64,000 bases of DNA from Maribacter forsetii DSM 18668 (GTDB taxonomy: Bacteria > Bacteroidota > Bacteroidia > Flavobacteriales > Flavobacteriaceae). The stretch is from positions 1,178,001-1,242,000 of the forward strand of contig NZ_JQLH01000001.1 in NCBI RefSeq assembly GCF_000744105.1, in the 5' to 3' direction. Below the pieces are notes generated by a model. The model had not been told where the DNA came from, made no database searches, and saw nothing but the letters and a program-made list of their open reading frames with translations. The position numbers were made by a program, and so were the translations under genes. The stretch's first letter is position 1. The number at the start of each line of letters is the position of its first letter. Shown in pieces: positions 8,524 through 16,898 of this stretch.

Positions 8524-9590
8524 AAATAACCCATATTTCTTTTGAGCGTTTAGACCTTAAATTGTCTGACCCTTATACTATTGCTTACGAAACAATTGAC
8601 CGTACAAGTAATTTTATCTTAAAGCTTGAAACCGATACTAAAATTGTGGGTTATGGTTGCGCAGCACCTGACCCTGTGGTTACTAATGAGTCGCCAAGTG
8701 ATGTTACCTATGCTATTAATAATATCATTATTCCGTATTTATTGGGTAAGGATCCATTTACGTATGCATTGTTGTTATTAGAGCTGAAGGAGTTATTGGC
8801 TAAAAGGTCATCGGCTCTTGCAATGGTAGATTTGGCTTTGTTTGATATCATGTCAAAAAAGGCTGAGGTGCCTTTGTATAAATTTTTAGGCGGCTATCGT
8901 AATAGCATCGCTACCAGTATTACTATTGGTATTATGGGAGTAGATGAAACATTGCTGAAAGCGACCGAATTTGTAAACCAAGGCTTCACTATTTTAAAAA
9001 TAAAAGGTGGTTCAAATCTTGAAGAGGATATTGCCAAGATGAGAATGATTCATGAAAAGTATCCTAATATTGAATTGAGATTCGATGGTAACCAGGGCTA
9101 CTCCGTAAAAGAATCGGTCGCCTTTGTGAAGGCAACTGCAGCTATTGGGGTCGAGATTTTTGAACAACCAACAAAAGTTGAGGCTGAAGAACGTTTGGGC
9201 GAAGTTATGGATCAGGTAAATGTTCCCATAATGGCAGATGAAAGCTTAAAAACTTTGACAGATGCATTTCGTTTGGCACAAAACGAGCGTGTAGATATGG
9301 TAAATATCAAACTTCAAAAAGTAGGGGGTATTTGGGTAGGTATGCATATCAATTCCGTTGCCAAGGCAGCTAAATTAGATGCTATGGTGGGTTGTATAGA
9401 TGAATGCGGATTAGGTATCGCTGCCGGTTTACATTTTGCCCTATCAAGACCAAATATTAAATACGCAGATTTAGACGGACATTTAGATATTATTGACGAC
9501 CCGTATCACTCCATTTTTAAATTGGAAAAAGGAATCTTATATCCGAACGAAAAACACGGATTAGGCTTCTCTGAGTCGGATATTATGTAG
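8520..9590 (+). CDS. dgcA: Enolase-superfamily epimerase/racemase, DgcA-like (dipeptide epimerase family)
   Basis: 356 residues, of the usual length for the muconate-lactonizing-enzyme subgroup. Visible active-site residues are the KxK pair K160/K162, metal ligands D189, E215 and D240, and the opposing K264 in VNIKLQKVGG. Spacing matches L-Ala-D/L-Glu dipeptide epimerases. Taken alone it would be called a dipeptide epimerase; next to a DUF1611 gene, with an ATGA overlap, it is better read as the DgcA-type racemase that inverts N-acetyl-D-glutamate to N-acetyl-L-glutamate. Both readings place it in recycling of D-glutamate from cell wall or seawater peptides. It ends 6 bases from the end of the convergent glycosidase gene, with no terminator between. 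Confidence 0.78.
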   Translation: MKITHISFERLDLKLSDPYTIAYETIDRTSNFILKLETDTKIVGYGCAAPDPVVTNESPSDVTYAINNIIIPYLLGKDPFTYALLLLELKELLAKRSSALAMVDLALFDIMSKKAEVPLYKFLGGYRNSIATSITIGIMGVDETLLKATEFVNQGFTILKIKGGSNLEEDIAKMRMIHEKYPNIELRFDGNQGYSVKESVAFVKATAAIGVEIFEQPTKVEAEERLGEVMDQVNVPIMADESLKTLTDAFRLAQNERVDMVNIKLQKVGGIWVGMHINSVAKAAKLDAMVGCIDECGLGIAAGLHFALSRPNIKYADLDGHLDIIDDPYHSIFKLEKGILYPNEKHGLGFSESDIM

Positions 9591-9596
9591 ATTTCT

Positions 9597-12224
9597 TTAT
9601 TCTTCTAACTGCTCAATAAGGTTGGCTACTAAAGCGGTCCAACCCGTTTGGTGCGAAGCTCCCAAACCGCGACCATTTTCTCCGTGAAAATACTCGTAGA
9701 ATAAAATCAAGTCCTTAAAATGAGGGTCTTGGTAATATTTTTCGTAGTTCTTATTGATGGCTCTATTGCCTTTTTCATCTTTCTCGAACATGTGGATCAA
9801 GCGTTTGCTCAATTCATCACTAACTTGTTTCAGGTTCAGCAATTTTGAGCTTCCCGTAGGGTATTCAAAAAGAAAATCATTACCATCATACCACTGGTAC
9901 TCACGTAATGCCTGAATGAATAAATAGTTCATTGGCATCCAAATAGGTCCACGCCAATTAGAATTACCACCAAAGAGTGATACTGTAGATTCTGCAGGTT
10001 CGTAATCAATGGAATAATCTATACCATCTATATGAATTTGATATGCTTTCTCATGTATTTTTGATAATGATCGAATGCCATATTCACTCAAAAATTCTTT
10101 CTCATCTAAGAGTGTAGCAACTAATTTTTGCATTCTGTCTTTTGGTACTAACGATAGAAGTAAATCACCATTTTCTTCATACTGCTGTATCACTTCATAT
10201 TTTAAATTCTCTGCACGGTACTTTTTAAACCAAAGAACACTTGCCTTAAATTTCGGGAATTTATCTAACACACTTTTCTTGATCGTAAGTACAGCTGCCA
10301 ATGACAACATACCTGCAATAGATCTAACTTTTATGGTGGTTGATTGTCCGTCAGGTAACGTTAAGCGGTCATAGAAGAAACCTTCAACATCGTCCCAGGT
10401 ATTGGCTTTATCGGTATCCATTTTATTTAATGCCTCGGCTATGAATATGAAATGGCCGAAATATTTGGTTGCCATATCTTCATACGAATCGTCATGTTCT
10501 GCAATACGTAAACTGATTTCTAGCATGTTTAGACTATACATCGCCATCCAAGCGGTACCATCTACTTGGTCTAAAGAACCACCACCAGGTACACCATGGC
10601 TACGATCAAAGACTCCGATATTATCCAAGCCTAAGAATCCGCCTTGAAAGACATTGTTGTCATTTCTATCTAAACGGTTTACCCACCAGTTGAAGTTCAA
10701 GTTGAGTTTATTGAACATCCGTTTTAAGAATTTAATATCCGGTACTCCTGTAATAGATTTATCGGTGCCGTAAATCTGTAAGGTTGCCCATGCCTGTACT
10801 GGCGGATTTACATCACTAAAATTCCATTCGTACGCAGGTATTTGTCCGTTAGGTGCCATGTACCATTCTTTGGTGAACAATAGCAATTGGTCTTTCGCAA
10901 ATTCTGGATCAATAGAGGCGAACGAGGCACAGTGAAATGCAGAATCCCACGCAGCATACCAAGGGTATTCCCACGCATCTGGCATAGAAAGGATATCATG
11001 ATTTCGTAAAGTCTTCCATTGGCTGTTTCTGCCATGTTTACGCTCTTTTGGCGGCGGAGTGGTTTTGTAATCACCTTCTAACCATTTCTCAACTTCGTAG
11101 TTATAGTATTGCTTCGTCCAAAGTAAACCGGCAAAGGCTTGTTTTAAAATCGCCTTTCTGTCTTCGCTTGCCTTTGGGGCTATTTCATCATAGAATTGTG
11201 CGCACTCTTTTTGTCTCTTTTTAAATATGGAATCGAAGTCGGCAAAAGGTGCTTCAAGTGTTTCTTCGGTTAAACGAAGTTGAAATGTTTTTGATTCTCC
11301 ACCATTCAAAATAACTTGATATAGTGGAGCGAATTTTGTTCCTGAATTATTCTTTGTCGCTAACTCAAAATCATTGTTGCAGACAGCATTATTGAAGACA
11401 TCTTTTTTAAACGGATGGTCGTTTTTCTCTTTATAAATGGTCTCTTTGTTAGTTTCATTCTCTGTAAAGAATAACTGCACTGCCTTTTGAAAATAGAGAT
11501 TATAATTGCCTACATACGGGTGGTCAATGTTTACGAAAGGATTCGATTTTGTTCCTTTTTGAGTAATAACAGGCTTTTTAGACATTTCTTTAAATGTCCA
11601 GTGGTTACGCATTACCATTTGTGGTAATAAAGTGATAGGTGCCGGTTTTGAATGCCTATTGGTAATCGTAATTTTTATAAGAATATCGGTTTCATCACCT
11701 TTTGCATATTCGGTGCTGACATCAAAATAAGTGTTATCATCGAAAATACCGGTATCCAGTAACTCAAATTCAAGCTCTCTACGATTACGCTTTTGGTTCT
11801 CGTCAATCAATAGGTTATACGGGTATGCTTTCTGCGAATACTTGTATAAATACTTCATATAAGAGTGAGACGGCGTATTCTCAAGGTAGTAATACAGTTC
11901 TTTTACATCTTCCCCATGATTTCCCTGCGGTCCTGTTAAACCAAAAAGACGCTCTTTTATAATTGGGTCTTTACCGTTCCATAAACCAATACTAAAACAC
12001 ATATTACAATAACGGTCGCTAATACCAGCTATACCATCTTCTCCCCAACGAAAAGCGCGACTTCTTGCATGGTCATGTGGTAGGTAGTTCCAAGCATCGC
12101 CACCTGCACTATAATCTTCACGTACCGTTCCCCATTGGCGTTCACTTAAATAAGGACCCCATTTTAACCAATCTTTTTCTTCGGTATGCTGTTGATCTAA
12201 ACGTTTTTTTTCAGGGTTTTTCAT
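9597..12224 (-). CDS. GH63-like (MGH1-like) glycoside hydrolase, full length
   Basis: 875 residues, no signal peptide, so probably cytoplasmic. It has the same landmarks as the partial gene at the window start: WEYPWYAAWDSAFH near residue 425, SNWRGPIWMPMNY near 755 and a C-terminal GLGASHQTGWTALVANLIEQLEE. The N-terminal ~110 residues (start KNPEKKRLDQQ, then WLKWGPYLSERQWGTVREDYS) show what is missing from the other copy. The two are diverged paralogs lying in opposite directions. A GC-rich hairpin at 12242-12261 sits about 18 bases before the start codon. The substrate is not determined. Confidence 0.87.
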   Translation of the reverse strand: MKNPEKKRLDQQHTEEKDWLKWGPYLSERQWGTVREDYSAGGDAWNYLPHDHARSRAFRWGEDGIAGISDRYCNMCFSIGLWNGKDPIIKERLFGLTGPQGNHGEDVKELYYYLENTPSHSYMKYLYKYSQKAYPYNLLIDENQKRNRRELEFELLDTGIFDDNTYFDVSTEYAKGDETDILIKITITNRHSKPAPITLLPQMVMRNHWTFKEMSKKPVITQKGTKSNPFVNIDHPYVGNYNLYFQKAVQLFFTENETNKETIYKEKNDHPFKKDVFNNAVCNNDFELATKNNSGTKFAPLYQVILNGGESKTFQLRLTEETLEAPFADFDSIFKKRQKECAQFYDEIAPKASEDRKAILKQAFAGLLWTKQYYNYEVEKWLEGDYKTTPPPKERKHGRNSQWKTLRNHDILSMPDAWEYPWYAAWDSAFHCASFASIDPEFAKDQLLLFTKEWYMAPNGQIPAYEWNFSDVNPPVQAWATLQIYGTDKSITGVPDIKFLKRMFNKLNLNFNWWVNRLDRNDNNVFQGGFLGLDNIGVFDRSHGVPGGGSLDQVDGTAWMAMYSLNMLEISLRIAEHDDSYEDMATKYFGHFIFIAEALNKMDTDKANTWDDVEGFFYDRLTLPDGQSTTIKVRSIAGMLSLAAVLTIKKSVLDKFPKFKASVLWFKKYRAENLKYEVIQQYEENGDLLLSLVPKDRMQKLVATLLDEKEFLSEYGIRSLSKIHEKAYQIHIDGIDYSIDYEPAESTVSLFGGNSNWRGPIWMPMNYLFIQALREYQWYDGNDFLFEYPTGSSKLLNLKQVSDELSKRLIHMFEKDEKGNRAINKNYEKYYQDPHFKDLILFYEYFHGENGRGLGASHQTGWTALVANLIEQLEE

Positions 12225-12241
12225 AAGATAATTTTAAGGCT

Positions 12242-12261
12242 GCGCGCAAATCGCGGTGCGC
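12242..12261. repeat. GC-rich hairpin in the gap between the orphan gene and the glycosidase gene
   Basis: GCGCGC at 12242-12247 pairs with GTGCGC at 12256-12261 around an 8-base loop, in an otherwise AT-rich gap. It could be a weak terminator for the orphan gene upstream on the minus strand or a leader structure of the glycosidase mRNA. It lacks a strong T tract. Confidence 0.4.
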
Positions 12262-12285
12262 TTTTCGCTACATCGTTTATTTTAT

Positions 12286-12963
12286 TTATTGAATTTCATC
12301 TTCTTGAATAAAAGACAAAAATTTCTTACCAAAAGGAGTAGTTCTTGAAAATTTTAACCCATTTGAAGTTATACCGACATTTAGCTCGGCAGTATTTATT
12401 AGCCCAGCTCTATAAAGGTCTGACCAGATTAAATTATAAAACTCATTTCGATCTTTTAGTGCAGAAAAGGCTTTAACGAGAACTTTAGATAATGGTGCTG
12501 ATGAAAATTCAGGAAAGGCAACTTCATTTCTTTTAAACCAATTTGTAGGGTTGTCAAAAAGATTTAAAATTTGGATATGCCAAATAGTAAATTCAGTTAT
12601 GAATCGTGTAAAAATATTAACCTCGGAAATATCCAAATTTTCGAGTATTGCTGTATTTATAAGTGCATTTTTAAAATATTTTAATTTTTCTTGTTCACTA
12701 GTTTTGAGAGCTTCTGTTGATATTCTAATAACCGTGTCAATGAATATTTCATTTTTAGATAATTCAGTCAATCTTATTGTATTAGATTTTTCAAGAATTT
12801 TCAACTTTTCTCCAACTTCTTTCATCCAAAATTCTTTTCTTTTTTCAATTGGATTTTTTAAAAGAAGAGGCAGAATTTCAGAAGCGGCACCTCCAAGTAC
12901 AGGGATAGATGCTATACCAGCTTTTAGGAGTGTGTATGAAATTTCCTTTTTATTTTGGGACAT
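12286..12963 (-). CDS. Uncharacterised cytoplasmic protein, possible defence-type orphan
   Basis: 225 residues, AT-rich compared with its neighbours. The N-terminus holds a short hydrophobic, Gly-rich stretch (about residues 14-36: GIASIPVLGGAASEILPLLL), followed by PIEKRKEFWMKEVGEKLKILE and a helical body. The C-terminal part (YNLIWSDLYRAGLI, then LKFSRTTPFGKKFLSFI) looks like a small winged-helix-like or wHTH end. I do not recognise a named family with certainty; the layout recalls small orphan proteins found beside defence genes, possibly of the Abi-alpha / DUF4393 kind. It sits alone between the glycosidase and ftsE, a typical spot for an inserted accessory gene. Function unknown. Confidence 0.7.
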   Translation of the reverse strand: MSQNKKEISYTLLKAGIASIPVLGGAASEILPLLLKNPIEKRKEFWMKEVGEKLKILEKSNTIRLTELSKNEIFIDTVIRISTEALKTSEQEKLKYFKNALINTAILENLDISEVNIFTRFITEFTIWHIQILNLFDNPTNWFKRNEVAFPEFSSAPLSKVLVKAFSALKDRNEFYNLIWSDLYRAGLINTAELNVGITSNGLKFSRTTPFGKKFLSFIQEDEIQ

Positions 12964-13012
12964 ATAGTTATCTATTTCCTAGAAAAATCTAAAACGGAAT
13001 TTTGGATTCTAT

Positions 13013-13696
13013 TTAAACCGCTCTCTGCACCACCTCAAATACTTTGTTGGCGTCGCACTTAATTGTTTTAGATGGGAATTTCAGTATTAATGCGTAATCA
13101 TGAGTTGCCATTAAAATAGTTCTGCCAGATTTATTGATTTCCTGTAATACCTTCATAACCTCTACACTGGTTTGTGGATCAAGGTTTCCGGTAGGCTCAT
13201 CGGCAATAATTAGTTCTGGATCATTTAATAATGCACGTGCAATGGCAATACGTTGTTGTTCCCCGCCAGAAAGTTCATGCGGAAACTTAAATCCCTTGGT
13301 TTTCATACCTACTTTTTCCAGTACGTTAGAAACCCTGTCATCCATTTTTGCCTTATCTGTCCATCCGGTTGCCTTTAAAACAAAAAACATATTCTGGTTG
13401 ATATTTCGGTCTGGAAGTAGTTTAAAATCTTGAAAAACAATACCCAGTTTTCTACGTAAAAACGGAATATCTTTTTCTTTCAATGTTTTAAGGTCAAAGT
13501 CAACCACATGACCTTCACCTTTTTGCAAAGGTAAATCGCCATACAGCGTTTTCATGAAGCTACTTTTACCGCTACCGGTCTTACCAATAAGGTATACAAA
13601 TTCCCCTTTGGCAATCTTTATACTTACTTCACTCAACACCAAGCTCTCTTTTTGAAAAATAGCCGCATCCTTAAGTTCTAAAACAATCTCTTCCAT
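13013..13696 (-). CDS. ftsE: Cell division ATP-binding protein FtsE
   Basis: 227 residues, typical for FtsE. Walker A GKTGSGKS at 38-45, Q-loop in VFQDFKLLPDRN, ABC signature LSGGEQ at 142-147, Walker B with DEPTGNLD from 166 and the switch His in MATHDY. FtsE is the ATPase partner of the membrane protein FtsX, and the pair controls peptidoglycan hydrolases at the septum. The LLPDR motif distinguishes it from LolD and MacB ATPases. No ftsX lies in this window next to it, as is common in Bacteroidota. It is divergent from the TPR gene at 13852. Confidence 0.88.
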   Translation of the reverse strand: MEEIVLELKDAAIFQKESLVLSEVSIKIAKGEFVYLIGKTGSGKSSFMKTLYGDLPLQKGEGHVVDFDLKTLKEKDIPFLRRKLGIVFQDFKLLPDRNINQNMFFVLKATGWTDKAKMDDRVSNVLEKVGMKTKGFKFPHELSGGEQQRIAIARALLNDPELIIADEPTGNLDPQTSVEVMKVLQEINKSGRTILMATHDYALILKFPSKTIKCDANKVFEVVQRAV

Positions 13697-13806
13697 AACG
13701 CAAATGTTGTCATAAAAGTAATAAGTTCCATTTGATATTAGAGAACCCTTTTTTAAAATCTTTTATTTTGTGTGGGTATTACACATACTTAGGTACAATT
13801 TTTGAC

Positions 13807-13826
13807 GTTATCACATGTGATAACGG
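13807..13826. promoter_or_regulatory. Perfect 20-bp palindrome, candidate operator
   Basis: CGTTATCACATGTGATAACG reads identically on both strands. It is 25 bases before the TPR gene start and in the ftsE/TPR divergent gap. It may bind a dimeric regulator or form a hairpin in the 5' leader. A related site lies between rho and the DUF4293 gene at 62169-62184. Confidence 0.6.
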
Positions 13827-13851
13827 TACTACTAAATAGTAACAGAACACT

Positions 13852-16800
13852 ATGCTTAAAAAAATCACCGCTTTTATTCCAATGGTATTCGGTTTGGTTG
13901 CTTTGACCAATGCCCAAGAGACAAAGATCTATACCCACGAACATAAAGCTTTTCAAGACGCGCTTGCGCTTTACAACAACGAACAATATCAAGCGGCACA
14001 GACCATTTTTGATAAGGTCAAAGTGTCTACAAAAGATGAGGAGACTGCTGCCAATAGCGCTTATTATTCTGCCAACGCGGCAGTGCGCTTGAACCAGACG
14101 GGTGCAGATAGATTGATGGAAGATTTCGTGGCAAAATATCCCACTTCTACCAAACGTAATTCTGCCTATGCAGATGTGGCAGAGTACTACTTTCAAACAG
14201 GTAAATATCCATATGCTTTAAAGTGGTACAACAAAGTAGATCAAAGCTCCCTTTCTCGTGGGGAGATGGATAAGTTCAACTTTAATTACGGTTACTCTTT
14301 ATTCTCATCACGAAAAACGAAAGATGCAGAGAAATACTTAGAAAAGGTTACTACTTCACCAGTTTACGGTTCTCAGGCAAAATATTACCTGGGTTATATC
14401 TCATATCAAGAAGATGATTACGAAACGGCAAATCAGCGTTTTGATCAAATTACCGATCAAGATGTATTGGAAGAGAAGTTGAGCTATTATCAGGCTGATA
14501 TGAATTTTAAGCTCGGTAAGTTCGATGAAGCGATTGCTTTGGCGAAAAAACAACTGCCAAAAGCTGACAGACGAGAAGTATCTGAACTGAACAAGATTAT
14601 TGGGGAGAGTTATTTCAACTTGAAGCAATATGAAAATGCAATTCCGTACCTAACGGAATACAACGGTAAAGGTGGTAAGTGGAATAATACGGATTATTAC
14701 TATTTAGGTTACGCTTACTATAAAGGTGGTGACTATGCCAGTGCCATAGCTCAATTCAATAAAATTATAGGAGGTACCAATAGCGTTGCACAAAATGCCT
14801 ATTATCATTTGGCAGAATGCTATTTGAAGTTGGATAAAAAGCAGGAAGCTTTAAATGCTTTCCGAAATGCTTCTCAAATGGATTATAGTGCCGAGATCCA
14901 AAAAGATGCATTTTTAAATTATGCACGTTTAAGTTATGAGGTGGGTAATGCCTATGAGCCGGTTCCGCAGGTAATTACAAATTATTTAAAAACGTATCCT
15001 AAAGATGAGCATCAAGATGAGATGCAGACCTTGTTGGTAGATTCATACATTACTTCAAAGAACTTTGAAGGTGCAATGACATTGCTAGAGGAGAATAAAA
15101 ACTACGCCAGTAAGGCTGTCTATCAAAAAGTAGCTTATTACAGAGGTATCGAACTTTTTATGGAAGGCGATTATAATGCTGCAGCTGAAAACTTCAATAA
15201 ATCTTTAAATAGTGCGGAAGACATGCTATTTAAAGCAAGAGCTAATTACTGGAAAGCAGAATCTGATTATCTATCTAATCGTTTTAGTGAAGCAGTACAG
15301 GGTTATACGGCGTTCAAGAATAATCCATCCGCAAAGAATACAGAAATGTATGCCGATGTAGATTATAATTTGGCATATGGTTATTTTAAACAAAAAGATT
15401 ATTCTGATGCCATTACCTATTTCAATTCGTTTACAGCCAACGGAGATGCAGAAGTAGAGAAATTACATGATGGTTATTTAAGATTGGGTGATAGCTACTA
15501 CGCCACGAGTAAATATTGGCCAGCTATTGAAACTTATAATAAAGCATTGGCGTTAACGGGGCCGGAGAAAGATTATGCTTTCTACCAAAAAGCCATGAGC
15601 TATGGTTATGTAGATAAAGGTGCAAGTAAAATTGAAAACTTAGAAGAGTTTGTAAGCCAATATCCAAGGTCTAGTTTTAGGGATGATGCCTTGTTTGAAT
15701 TGGGGAATACCTATGTTGCGCAAGGTCAGGAGAACAAAGGTCTAGAAGCTTATGACCGATTGATCAGTGAATACAAAGGAAGCTCTTTAGTACCGCAAGC
15801 ATTAATGAGACAGGGTCTGGTAAATTATAATGCCGCTAGAAACGAAGCTGCCTTGGTGAAGTTTAAAACCGTTGTACGCGATTTCCCAAAAACACAAGAA
15901 GCAATACAAGCTGTAGCAACGGCTAAATTGGTGTATGTGGATATGGGGCGCGTAAACGAATATGCTGAGTGGGTTCGCGGACTAGATTTTGTTGAGGTGA
16001 CCGATGCGGAACTGGACAATGCTACTTTCGACGCTGCGCAAAAACAGAATTTAGAAGGTAATGTTGATGCAGCCATTAAAGGTTATAAAAATTACATTCA
16101 ACAGTTCCCTACTGGTTTACATGCCGTAGATGCCAATTTTAGCTTAGCACAGTTGTACTTCGGGAAAGGAGAAAAAGAATCGGCTTTACCGTATTACAAA
16201 TATGTTGCCGATAGAAGCACTAGCGAATATGCAGAACAGGCGTTGACTCGTGTTTGTGAAGTTTATATTTCTAAGGATGATTATCAAATTGCATTGCCAT
16301 ATTTATTGAAATTAGAGAGTCAGGCAAACATTTCACAGAACAGAACATTTGCTCGCTCTAACTTAATGAAAGGGTATTACAAGCAAAAGAACTATCCGAA
16401 GACCTTGGAATATGCAGACAAAGTATTGGCAACTTCGAATATTGATAATAGAATTAAGAGTGATGCGCAAATTATGATCGCAAGATCTGCCATTGCTACA
16501 AATGACGAAGCAAAAGCAAAATCTGCCTACGCGGAGGTATTGAAAATTGCATCTGGGGCAACAGCGGCAGAAGCACTGTATTACAATGCCTATTTTGAAA
16601 ATTTAGACGGGTCCTATGAGAACTCTAATATTGCAGTTCAGAAATTAGCGAAAGACTATGCAGCCTACAAAGAATGGGGCGGTAAAGGTTTAGTGCTCAT
16701 GGCTAAAAACTACTACGCTTTAAATGATGCCTACCAAGCGACATATATTCTTGAAAGTGTCATAACAAACTTTACACAGTACCCAGAAATTGTTGCCGAG

Positions 16801-16869
16801 GCAAGAGCAGAGCTGGCTATCATAAAATCTAAAGAGGCTAAAAGTAACTCATCGGTTGATCCTAACTAA
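13852..16869 (+). CDS. Secreted tetratricopeptide repeat protein
   Basis: 1005 residues with a signal peptide (cleavage likely after TNAQ at about 22) and then TPR-type helix pairs along almost the whole length, for example YNNEQYQAAQTIFDKV, YYKGGDYASAIAQFNKII and YFKQKDYSDAITYFNSF. Many repeats keep the A-Y/F-P signature of bacterial outer-membrane-associated TPR proteins (YPTS, YPKD, YPRS, FPKT, FPTG). It should be a periplasmic scaffold. The barrel gene starts 29 bases downstream, so the two form an operon and probably a complex in the outer membrane. A 20-bp palindrome precedes it. The precise role is unknown. Confidence 0.82.
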   Translation: MLKKITAFIPMVFGLVALTNAQETKIYTHEHKAFQDALALYNNEQYQAAQTIFDKVKVSTKDEETAANSAYYSANAAVRLNQTGADRLMEDFVAKYPTSTKRNSAYADVAEYYFQTGKYPYALKWYNKVDQSSLSRGEMDKFNFNYGYSLFSSRKTKDAEKYLEKVTTSPVYGSQAKYYLGYISYQEDDYETANQRFDQITDQDVLEEKLSYYQADMNFKLGKFDEAIALAKKQLPKADRREVSELNKIIGESYFNLKQYENAIPYLTEYNGKGGKWNNTDYYYLGYAYYKGGDYASAIAQFNKIIGGTNSVAQNAYYHLAECYLKLDKKQEALNAFRNASQMDYSAEIQKDAFLNYARLSYEVGNAYEPVPQVITNYLKTYPKDEHQDEMQTLLVDSYITSKNFEGAMTLLEENKNYASKAVYQKVAYYRGIELFMEGDYNAAAENFNKSLNSAEDMLFKARANYWKAESDYLSNRFSEAVQGYTAFKNNPSAKNTEMYADVDYNLAYGYFKQKDYSDAITYFNSFTANGDAEVEKLHDGYLRLGDSYYATSKYWPAIETYNKALALTGPEKDYAFYQKAMSYGYVDKGASKIENLEEFVSQYPRSSFRDDALFELGNTYVAQGQENKGLEAYDRLISEYKGSSLVPQALMRQGLVNYNAARNEAALVKFKTVVRDFPKTQEAIQAVATAKLVYVDMGRVNEYAEWVRGLDFVEVTDAELDNATFDAAQKQNLEGNVDAAIKGYKNYIQQFPTGLHAVDANFSLAQLYFGKGEKESALPYYKYVADRSTSEYAEQALTRVCEVYISKDDYQIALPYLLKLESQANISQNRTFARSNLMKGYYKQKNYPKTLEYADKVLATSNIDNRIKSDAQIMIARSAIATNDEAKAKSAYAEVLKIASGATAAEALYYNAYFENLDGSYENSNIAVQKLAKDYAAYKEWGGKGLVLMAKNYYALNDAYQATYILESVITNFTQYPEIVAEARAELAIIKSKEAKSNSSVDPN

Positions 16870-16898
16870 AAATTACGTACACCAGTAAAAGAACATCT

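Noticed and set aside
8520..9590. Plain L-Ala-D/L-Glu dipeptide epimerase of murein recycling
   Set aside because: Not excluded, but the ATGA overlap with a DUF1611 gene fits the DgcN-DgcA pair better, so I ranked that reading first.
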